Below are positions 35,880-45,739 of a DNA stretch of 64,000 nucleotides, in pieces. The notes beneath the pieces were generated by a model, which saw nothing but the letters and a program-made list of their open reading frames with translations, was not told the DNA's origin and did no database searches. Each line of letters opens with the position of its first letter. The first letter of the stretch is position 1. The position numbers and the translations under genes are program-made. Origin of the DNA: Epiperipatus broadwayi (taxonomy: Eukaryota; Onychophora; Udeonychophora; Euonychophora; Peripatidae); the NCBI GenBank assembly GCA_028023455.1, contig JAQFVV010000233.1, positions 1,196,501 to 1,260,500 of the forward strand, read 5' to 3'.

Positions 35880-37845
35880 TAGAGTAAAGATATTCAAACT
35901 GCCCATTGATTGGTTGTCTGATTTGTAACAATATATGGTGTAAAGGGTATTTACAAAGAAAAAATATGTTAGCAAATTTCAATTTTCAACTAAAATGAAA
36001 GGGTTTGTAGATGAGAGCTGATTAGCCATTAAAGATATAATGGTAATGTGATGATAATGATTTGGAATTTATTGGGAATACCAATAAATAGAGCACCATC
36101 AATATCACCCAACCAATTCATCTATCTCCTCCCCCTTCACATATTTATTATTATCCTTTATGCTAGCCATTTCTCATATGCATGAGCAATTAATAAATAT
36201 TCACTTTTTGCATATACCAAATATTGAAGTTTAACATGGATATACTAATATCAATGTTGCACAGAGCCCAACATTATAAATTTTATTGGAATAATATTTA
36301 TTTTAATAAAACAAAAACAATAGCAAATTCAATATAAATAAACATTTTACTACTTATAAAAAAATATACAAATGTAAAATATCTAATAAGAAATTACAGT
36401 CCCTACATTAATAAATTTAAATACATGTATACTTTATATCTCTGGAGTTTAAATGTAATTATAGGGGATTAAATAGTTAAAAGGAGCTTGAAAGTCTGTG
36501 TTCAAATCTCCTATGACTAACATTAATAAAAAAAAGTGCAATACAATTAGTTATTTAAAATTAAGTAATAATAAGAACAATAATAATTATAATTATTTTT
36601 CGAGATCAAAAAATAATAAATGTATGTATAGTTTTACCATATTCTCTTAAAGAGTTATGTGAATTTTTTTTTTTGTTGCACACACACACACAATTTGTTT
36701 CTGGATTATTTTGGAGTATTCTATTCGGTATTTCATCAGACAAGTTAGTTATCTTTTTTTGGTTGAACAGTTAGTTGTCTTTACACTTTTTAGGTATTTT
36801 TTTTTTTAATGTAAAACTAATTACAGCTTTGATAATTATTTAAATTATTATTATTGAATTATAAAAGCTTAATTCTTGTAATTCACTATGAATTTTTGAC
36901 TTTCTCTTTTTATTTTTGTATAATTTTCAGTTTCATATATAAAATCGAAAGTATGTATTATTGCTGCTGATTAATTTCATCTAAAGGTGAGGAAAGATAT
37001 TTAAATTTAATGCAGATGTTCAAAATTGGCCTTCATTAGCATGCTTCTAAAATATTTGTATCCAGGCAAGTTACAAAACAAGCTTACATCCTGGTGGATT
37101 GGTATAGATGGTGATCTATTTAAGATTAGTGCTTCACTTTTAACTTTCCAATGAAAAAAGTATTTTTTCCCATAACGTCATGATCTTGTAATCAATTACT
37201 GTTTTGTACAGTGATATTTCTTATTTTTCTCCTCTACTTCTATTTACTTTTTTTGCTATTGGCAATTGCTTTTTTTCCAAAGTTGATCGATCTGCTGTTT
37301 TTTTTTTTTTAAATTACGGTTTTTGACACTATACGATTAAACAAGAAATACATTTTTTTTAAAAAAAATAAAAATTTAATTTTACTGCAACTGTTATTTT
37401 TCAAGAGTTAATCAATGTAATTATAAATCATTAAATTAATTATGATTAACTATCAAAATATAATTGATTTACATTAAGTTCTTTTTAATATCTATTTTAT
37501 TTTAATAATAAAAAAAGGTTCATCTATTTTATAAGGTTACACAAATCTATTAATGTTTGATGTTTAATTTTTGTCAAATTATCGATTAATAATATTACTT
37601 AATATTTATTTTCAAATAATTACAGATGAGCATTTTATAAGCTTCAAATATAATATATCTGCATACATACTATGTTGGTATCATGAGACCAATCAATCTC
37701 AATAATATATAAATATATATGTATATTTGAAAGTTGGATACTTAACTGTACACAGACCTTTCAAACCAATCACTGAAATTTGAAGAAATATTTTCCGTGA
37801 ATAACACGAAGTAACTGAAAGCAAAATATATAAATGAACGATCAT
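35880..37845. other. AT-rich spacer with a small HHR-1 scrap
   Basis: No gene is supported. At 36440-36520 there is a fused pair of HHR-1 end fragments: antisense 36444-36475, then sense 36470-36512 with B-box-like TGTTCAAATCTCC. A (CA)n run lies at 36678-36692. Confidence 0.5.
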
Positions 37846-37849
37846 ATAT

Positions 37850-38125
37850 ATAAATGATATCATTGAAAGAATAAAAAGGTTGACATGGAGCTGGAATTGA
37901 CATATTGTTAAAAGAGATTATAATAAATGGATAATTGAAGTCAAGCTGGATTCCAAATGATTGTAAGAGACCTAGAAAGAGACCGAGTGTGAAGTGGTTG
38001 GATAAAATAAGAAAGTATGTTTGATGTGATGTTAAGAAAAGAAGTTATTAGTCAGGGAAACTATTACATTTTGAGAGACCATTGTTCTGCAATGGATTAA
38101 TGATGATTAAATTAACTATGATGAT
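37850..38125 (+). pseudogene. LINE family 1, 3' end fragment
   Basis: The plus strand reads IIERIKRLTWSWN.HIVKRDYNKW, then KLDSK.L.ETXKETEC, and ends HFERPLFCNGLM near 38100 with an ATGATTA tail. It matches the last 270 bp of copy E. Confidence 0.65.
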
Positions 38126-38129
38126 TTAC

Positions 38130-39940
38130 GAGAATCTCTTTAAAAAATAGGAAAAATACATACATAATATATATTTTTCCTTTTTTAATAAAATATTTTT
38201 ATTAAATTTATAAAATAGATTAGTACAATATATATCATACCAGTACAAAATCAATATAGATATTGGTTTAAAGAATCACGAACTTTTAATAAAAAGTACC
38301 CCTTCTTATTTAAAAATAGGACTTTATTACTTTTATCTGCAATGTTAGTAACGTATACGGACAGTGCATTCACAAATATTAAAAATAATAATAATAAAAT
38401 GCAATTAATATTATTGATTAGACTATGCTTTTATTTTATTAATTTTGATTTTAAAGTCTAATAAAATTTAATTACAAATAGGTACAAATAAGTATATTTT
38501 TGAATTTAGTTAGTAATGCGGATTTTAAAAAACAATTCCATTAAAAAATCTTCTCTACCGAATTCATTTTTATCATCAGGATTATTTCTAAATAATATTT
38601 TTTCTTTGAGCTTTCAAATTTTATTACTTATTTTTAAAAGGTATTAATATGTTTAAAAGTTAATTTGTCATTTATTTTCTTTAAGTTCAATGGTTATTTA
38701 TTTTCGCAACTTTGCTTATTAAGATAATAAACATGTCTATATTTATATATATATTGCACTACACGCAATTCTCAACCGCTAATTTGTTTTCATTCACGAT
38801 CAGTAAATGAGAACATTTAAATTTCAGTTTAAATAGATTTCTTAAAAAAGGATTTTAAGTGATTAAATAATTCATTCCACTTCTTGGAAATTGTAGGGAC
38901 ATTTGATTAAAATCTAAACATACTTTTTGGTTTAGCAATCCAGTTTTTTTTTTTTTTTGAAAGAGATTGGCATTTTGCCCTGGAAACATTTTAACACTTC
39001 GAAATGGTACAAATTATCAAAAGATTTTCCTTAGTAATGATGAAGCGGAAGATTTTTTTTTAGATTTCTCTTTCATAATAGAATGATTGTTAAAAGATTC
39101 ATTCTCTTTAATTGATATCGGATCTTAGCCAAAGTGTTTCAGAAGCAGTTTACTATTATAGCAGTGGGTTTTTTATTTTATTTTTACTTTCTTGGTCGGG
39201 AACTGAAAAACATTTGAAAACTTAGTGACTAACAATAATTGATGTAAATCCCAGAAGGCTAAATAAAGAAGAAAACTTATTTACGCGAACGCAAGGAGTG
39301 GCCACCTCGGTAACCAAAAAGCAAAAGCCTACTTTCTTTTAATAGCAAACTTCTTTTTTGGCTGTCACAAACAAATTATATTCTTTTATAATAAAACTAA
39401 GTGAAAAAAAAATCAAATTATATTCTGATTATAATAGTTAGCTGTATGATGCTCCTGAGCGCTGAAAAAATATATTAAACTTATAGAAATTAAGGAAAAA
39501 CTTTCAGTTCATTTTATATTGCCACGCAAAACCAAAGTGTTTTATAAATATAGAAGATAAATACAATTTTTATAAATAACTATAATGTTCTTTTTAACAC
39601 ATTTATATATATTTTCAAATATACATTATGTGTGATGAAAAATCAGCTTTGGCTAAGTATGTCGGTTAACAGCAATATGCATCTATACACATATGATGTA
39701 ATAATATACGGTATTACATCTGCGCAAGAAAATAATTTTCCAAAAAGACAGCTCATGGCTATATCTTATTCTAAACTACTTTTTTGGTCTGCTTTTATTT
39801 TTTTGATGTTCTGCTTTATTTGTTCCTAAAGCTTAATTTTGGTCTCTTTTTTATAGTATTTTTATTTCATTATGTATCTAATAAATATGTTTAAATTTAC
39901 CTATATATATATATATAATATTTTAATACAAAGTTAATTT
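38130..39940. other. AT-rich spacer, no gene seen
   Basis: There is no supported coding region. The only item of note is the U2-like fragment at 39118-39148. The frame at 39632-39829 has no motif. Confidence 0.45.
39118..39148 (-). ncRNA. U2 snRNA-like fragment (pseudogene)
   Basis: On the minus strand the segment reads GCTTCT, a 7-nt spacer, then TTTGGCTAAGATC. The U2 snRNA 5' region has GCTTCT, a similar short spacer and TTTTGGCTAAGATC, so 13 consecutive bases and the preceding hexamer agree. After that the similarity stops: the branch-point-binding GTAGTA is missing. It is either a truncated U2 pseudogene or chance. Confidence 0.3.
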
Positions 39941-39944
39941 ATAT

Positions 39945-40469
39945 ACTTGAAGTTTAGATGTAATTACAGGAGATTTGAACACAGACTTTCAAGCTACAAC
40001 CGACACATATGATCACACACATGTAATAAAGACAAATGATCTCAAATATTCGTATTTCGTGCTAAACCAGCACTCAATAGTTGGTCCAGATCATCATTTC
40101 CTGCACACACATATATAATCAGTGCTCGGTTTATATTAAGATAACAACTATTTAAATTGTAAAGGACAGGTTTGAATCTACTCCTTCCTCCAATTCTTCA
40201 GTCATCCATATCATTGAAAACCTGGTGATGGAACATCCAAATCCCTTACTGGTTACAATATTATTGCCATGCCCATGTCAAGTCACTCTGACCCCTCATG
40301 TATAGGACCCTGTCCATTTAAACACACTGAAGAGTGATAGGCAAGATACAGGCTGAATCTGTAATATTTTAATCACAAGAGTAATTTATATACTAGGGGT
40401 TTAATGAATTATAGTGGGTTTGAACACAGATTTTCAATCTCTCTTCAGCTATCTATTCTATCTCTCTCT

Positions 40470-40470
<1 letters not shown>
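39945..40470 (-). mobile_element. HHR-1, one unit plus start of another, antisense
   Basis: A full antisense unit (39950-40380) is followed by the antisense start of a second (40386-40465), spacing about 435 bp. The ribozyme on the minus strand (40037-40095) is informative although its core is mutated to CTATTGA: it keeps the G-C closing pair of stem II (GTGCTG...AGCAC) followed by GAAA. In other copies that C is a T, as expected from decay of a CpG. Confidence 0.75.

Positions 40471-40506
<36 letters not shown>
40470..40506. repeat. (CA)n(TA)n microsatellite inside HHR-1
   Basis: CA and TA runs replace the middle of an HHR-1 unit between its antisense start and the sense ribozyme fragment that follows. 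Confidence 0.9.
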
Positions 40507-40557
40507 GGGAGATTATGATTTGGACCAACTGATAACTGCTGGTTCAGCAAGAAAAAA
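40507..40557 (+). ncRNA. Truncated hammerhead fragment
   Basis: A sense fragment has stem I 5' strand GGACCAA, core CTGATAA (G8 changed to A), stem II CTGCTGGTTCAGCA and GAAA, then ends. Stem III, the cleavage site and the stem I 3' strand are missing, so it cannot cleave itself. Confidence 0.6.
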
Positions 40558-40719
40558 ATAACTCCGTGAAGTTTTCAAATTTAGGCTGTAAATATTAGAT
40601 AGTATTAGAATCAATTTAATAATTTTCAAGTGCAGTTTTAATTAGTAGTTTTTAATCAGAAGGTAATCAGCCTTTGTCATACATAATTTAATCATGTTAG
40701 TAACCAATGTTATAATGAG

Positions 40720-41520
40720 TATATAAAAAAGTAGGACTAAAAATAAATTTAAAAAAGTCTAAAGTAATGTGGAATGAATTTTCTCAGAAGAAGAAAATAA
40801 AGATTGTTAAGTCATAAACTACAAATACCTTAGTCAAATTATTGCTATTGTTGGATGGAATGATTTTGGTAAAAATAACCTACTATTAAAAGAAAATATA
40901 TTTTTTTTAAAAAAGGAAGATTTTTAATAAAAGTTTTATCAGGTCTTAATTATGGATCTGCAACATCAAAATATTTGTTGGATTTTATATACTTTTTTAA
41001 GTGTGAACCTTCAATTAAAATTAAATTAAAATTTTGTTTATTTCAAACTGAACATCAAATTGATATTTGTGAATGATAATACCAGCTCTTTTAAATAAAT
41101 AAAAATTTATTTTCAGAAACAGAAATCAAAGTTTGTATTTTTAATCTAAAATAAAGTTTTAACATTTAACAGAAGATCTGTATAGAGACTTCAGACCATT
41201 CAACAAAGTATGGAGAGATGCATATTAGGAGTAGCAGAAAGAGATCAAAAATGAAATACATGCGCAAGAAAACAAATATACGTTACTAATATCATCGAAA
41301 TAATTAAAATACTCAAATGGAATTGGGATGGATACATTGCTAGAAAATGATAATAGATAGGCAGTTGAAATCTTAAATTGGATTTCAAAAAATATTAACA
41401 GACCTAGAAAGAGATGACACATGAGATAGATGAAATAAAGAAGTATGTTGGGGTGATGTGGAAAAAAGAGGCTAGTGTTTGGAGAAAATCGATAATAATA
41501 GAAAATGATGACATGAATAT
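40720..41520 (+). pseudogene. LINE family 1, 3' copy with an insertion of about 185 bp
   Basis: The copy begins at KKVGLKINLKKSKVMWNEFSQ (40725-40785) and runs to NYGSAT near 40970. Then about 185 bp of unrelated AT-rich sequence intervenes (40975-41160). The family sequence resumes with FNRRSV.RLQTIQQSMERCILGVAERDQK (41165-41250) and continues to the region near 41500. The terminal (GAT)n tail is weak. Confidence 0.7.
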
Positions 41521-42254
41521 ATAAATGATTTATCATATAAACAATGCAAATATAAATACATAAATATACAAATAGTTTACTTTAGTAAATCCAAATACAG
41601 TCATGGGTTTCATTATATTATTAATAATATGCTAGTAGCAGTGAATACGCATACTGCCAGAAAAGAGAAGATTCACCTGAAATATTAATGCTGTAATAAT
41701 AGTTTAAATATAAATAAACTCAAAAGCTATATTCACATTTCCCCTCTTTTTTAATATTTTTATGTAAGTCAAATGTGTGATATTAAATACATCACTTTCA
41801 AATTATATGTAAGATAATGAAAATGATTTTCTATTTTATATGTGGTCTATATTGCTGTAGTGCCTTAGTCAGAAAATGTAAAAAGCAATTATTTATAACT
41901 TCTACCTCAGATCTTAAAAGATAAGGATTTTTTAACAAGTGCATATTATTAAGGTTAATTTGGATTTATATCAAATATAAACAAAGCAATATTTTATTAG
42001 AGCTAATAAATATACTACATAAGGTAGAGTCTTTTATACTCTTTTTAAAATCCTTATGAGTAAATAAATAAATCAAATATGTAATATTAATAAATATATT
42101 ATTCACAAAATATATTTAAAATAATGAAAAAACAACTTTTTGCTGGTAATATTATTGAACCTCTTTAAATTGTGAGGTAGCATATATAAACAGTCATTTT
42201 ATATTGAAAGTACATTGATATTGGCAGCACATGAAAAATGTAATTATTTCTATT

Positions 42255-42440
42255 ATCTTATGTAATTATAGAGAATTTGAATTCAGACATTCAAGCTCAT
42301 TTCAGCTAGACAATCTTTCTCATAAAACCAATACAAATGACCACACACATGTGAAAAAGATAAATAATCTCCAATATATGTATTTCATGCTGAAACTGCA
42401 TTCATCAGTTAGTCTAGATAAATCAGTGCTCAGTTTATAT
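42255..42440 (-). mobile_element. HHR-1, partial antisense unit with well-preserved ribozyme
   Basis: Starting at the antisense tRNA-like segment (TAGAGAATTTGAATTCAGAC, 42269) it runs through the ribozyme and stops about 20 bp into the body at about 42440. The rest of the unit is missing. Confidence 0.75.
42366..42420 (-). ncRNA. Hammerhead ribozyme, best stem II in the window
   Basis: On the minus strand the core CTGATGA lies opposite 42402-42408 and GAA opposite 42384-42386. Stem II is four perfect pairs (ATGC with GCAT) plus one more after a mismatch. Stem III pairs ATA with TAT around CA. Predicted cleavage is between the A opposite 42375 and the T opposite 42374. Proximal stem I is A-T, A-T, U-G, C-G; after an AGA bulge the distal part is ATCT with AGAT. 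All invariant core positions I can check are present, so this is the leading candidate for an active copy. Confidence 0.75.
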
Positions 42441-42444
42441 AATT

Positions 42445-42895
42445 TGAGAATGCTACTTTTATTAATATTAAATATTTAAGTCATTGTTTATTTACTCATG
42501 AAAGTATTAAAATGAGGAGCTTTCCTCACATTTGGTATGAACTCAAAATTGACTCATGTTGAACATTAACTTATTAGAAAGTCCATCTCTTTAATATATG
42601 AGATCTGAGATAGTTATAGACTTTCTAACATAGGTGAATAGTATAATGATATTTACAGCATACAGAAAATACAACCCCTCAATTTTTATTATCTTATATG
42701 TAAACTAAAAGTTCTGTATTTATCAATATTATATAAATATAAATGAATGACCCTGTAATAAAGTTTGACAAATGAGCTAATCAATTCACTGATAACAAAC
42801 TATAACTTTCATATCAGCTAAAACTTTTCAACAAGCTTTTGTTTTTTTTTTATTAAGGAAAAAAAATGCAAGTGACTGATCACCCACTACATGAT
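42445..42895. other. AT-rich spacer
   Basis: There is no gene here. A small palindrome (TTAGAAAGTC / GACTTTCTAA) lies at about 42572-42632. Confidence 0.5.
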
Positions 42896-42899
42896 GTAA

Positions 42900-43600
42900 A
42901 TACATTTGTTTAAAAAAATCTTGAAATCATACCACAGTCAATAACCCTAGTCTTCTCCATTGATTCATAAGAGTGTTTGAATTGACAAGTACTTTAATTC
43001 ACAGATCCTTAGAACTTCATCCATGCTGCCATATCTTTGTATAAACCACATCTATGGAATTCATGCTTTATACTGGTTCTGAATTTCCATCACTTTCCTT
43101 TTCTGAATCTTATTCAAAATTTTCCTCTTGTGAGCTTATTTCTTCACCATCTGTGATTTCTTCTATTTCATCGGTACACACAGGGTTAGTACTAATTTGT
43201 TGCTGCATTTCCTTTGGACAGCCATCTACTTCCTTGCTTCTGGAACTGTCACTACAAGCCTGATTACTCCATTGCTCTTCTACATTATTAAATTCTTCTA
43301 CTGAATTATCAGACTGTTCTGAGATAACATGTGCTACTTCACCTTGCCCGCTTCTGGACCTGTCAATTTTTCCTCTGGATTATCTGCCTCTTCTGAAATT
43401 ACCTGCCCTACTTCACTCTCACTACATACATGCCCCTTCCAAAAAGGCATGCCCCTTTAGATTCAACAATACATTTGAAGATCATGGGATGAGCTAAAAT
43501 ATCATGTTCCATTATCTCTGGGTCATTGACTATCTGATCTTCTGATTCAGTTTTCATCTCATCCCCTGATCTTGTTGTACATTTGTTTCACAGAAAAAAA
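42900..43600 (-). pseudogene. Decayed gene for an acidic protein
   Basis: Read on the minus strand, successive frames give HDILAHPMIFKCIVESKGAC, then SEEADNPEEKLTGPEAGK, then, after a frameshift, VISEQSDNSVEEFNNVEEQW, and CPKEMQQQISTNPVCTDEIEEITDGEEISSQEENFE ending at a stop near 43115. More broken coding follows to about 42900 (QWRRLGLLTVV). An EV..VISE..DN..EE phrase occurs twice, a degenerate internal repeat. Base composition is clearly less AT-rich than the flanks. I recognise no family; low-complexity acidic regions are too common to assign. Confidence 0.45.
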
Positions 43601-43604
43601 CACT

Positions 43605-44680
43605 GTTTTTTATCCGGTGTGTATGTTCAGTCCTTTCAATATAATATACAAACTTTTTGCATATAAATACTGAACCCAAGACTAATTAGTCTTTAAAATC
43701 TTTTTAAATATTACATTAATTTTAAGCATTTCAATATTAAGGCAAATAATATTTCAAACCAACTACAAATTATCACTTTAAACACACATTATTGTATCAT
43801 AAATCATGAGTGCATAATGTTAAATTGACAATAATATGCATTGGAAGAACTGATTGGTTGGATATTTTAGTGTGGTATCAATGTTGATAAGAGTATGCTA
43901 GTAGAGAATTGATTGGATGATTTGATTGCCAAATTCTGTAATTAAAATGAGGACACAAAATTTAACTTTGTATATGTGATCTTCAGTCTGATGTAATGTT
44001 TTTGTTCAAATACGAATATTTTTTAACAATATTAATCATTAAAATTAACTTTTAATATTACTAAAAAACAAAAATGATAAATGTTATAAACCTTATTTGA
44101 GGAAATAAATAGCAAAACTCACTTTTTATCTCAGCAAAAAAAAAAAAAAAAAATTCCCCACTAATATAAATTTAATCCTTTTAAAAACATCATATAATTA
44201 TAAAAATAAATATATTTTATATTTTATTAAATAAAAACATCTTTTAAATGATGAAAAATTACTGAACCCCCCCCCCCCCTTCAATCATTTTTGTTGACAA
44301 AGAAATTATGAACAAATGCTGACATTTTGACAAAACTGAATTTTCTGATTTATCTTTTTGAACTATATAATTATACAATTTGCAGAAAACTGCTGCCATG
44401 TACTAATAAAAACTAAAATATATAATATTTGTTGATTGTTTGGAAATATTTATCACAAGATTGCAATAGCAGGTTGTTCAATGCTGTCTAAAGTAAATTA
44501 TTTCTACTGAAGTCGCTTGATAATAGTATCATTCCAAGTAAAATGGAATTTATCATGAAAGAGTTAGTGTACTTAAATTACATTATTATAAGATCAGCAG
44601 TATGATATTTGTACACACACATCTATATGTAAGCCTCATTATATATGTAACCAAAAAGTTGTACAATAACTAATATTATA
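43605..44680. other. AT-rich spacer
   Basis: There is no gene here. A 13-base C tract is at 44267-44279 and a poly(A) run near 44136-44152. Confidence 0.6.
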
Positions 44681-44685
44681 CTATT

Positions 44686-44721
44686 TAATAATAATAATAA
44701 TAGTAATAATAATAATAATAA

Positions 44722-44807
<86 letters not shown>

Positions 44808-44822
44808 ATAATAATAATAATT
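44686..44822. repeat. Trinucleotide microsatellite (TAA)n(TAG)n(TAA)n
   Basis: About 45 units of TAA/TAG, with the TAG units grouped in the middle (about 44722-44806). The minus strand therefore reads as poly-leucine, which is an artefact and not a gene. Confidence 0.97.
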
Positions 44823-45739
44823 TCTTTTGACAATGTTTTATTGTCCTCCTCAATGGAATATATTTATTATTGAGAACTTCTATAAACCATTATCCGTAAC
44901 AAAGCCAATTTTTTTTTTTTTGCTTTTCATATTAATTTTATATACTTCTAATAACAATAAAAAATAAAAAAACAATATTGTTACATATTTGTAACATACC
45001 TACAAGCTGAAAGTAATAAAGTTTTTTTTAATTTTGTAGAATACATTATTATTTTTTATTATGAAAATATATAATCTAGAATCTGAATATGAGAATACTT
45101 TACATGAGGTTTACCATAGCAATCATTTTAATTGATATGTACTTTCTTGCTAAACAAGCAATTATTTGATATACTGATCTTTAAAAAAAAAGTCCATGAT
45201 TTTTTTAAAAGATATCTGCTCTTTTGCAAATGATAGTCATTTTATACTACTATTGATAGCAAACAATGTAGCCATTTTCAAAAAATAAAATGGTGGAACT
45301 TATACCAAGAATGAACGATTATTCATTGACTAATTAAAAACAAACTTTGATGATAAACAGTAATAAATTACAAAGAAATATGATTTATCTATCTAATTAT
45401 TATTAAGTATTTCTTTCTTTTTTTTTTTTTTTGTAATATTCTATATAGTAGGTTTTCATTGCAAATTAAATAATCTAATGAAATAAATACAAGTTTTTAT
45501 TTAGTATATAAGTAAAAATAAACTTTCATCATATATAATAATAAAATGCAATAAAATAGTTGTACATATGATTTACTTAGCTAATTTTTAATCACTATCA
45601 TCTTAATAAAGTCTGTAATAGATATCCAACCACATCCAAGCTAAGTAAGTATTTCATCATAAATGTAAACAATTTTCATAGAAAAAATATTCAGTACATA
45701 ATGCAATAATAAAAGTGCATTAAAAGTAAATGTCTTTAT

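Noticed and set aside
44623-44853. Poly-leucine open frame on the minus strand
   Set aside because: It is the translation of a (TAA/TAG)n microsatellite.
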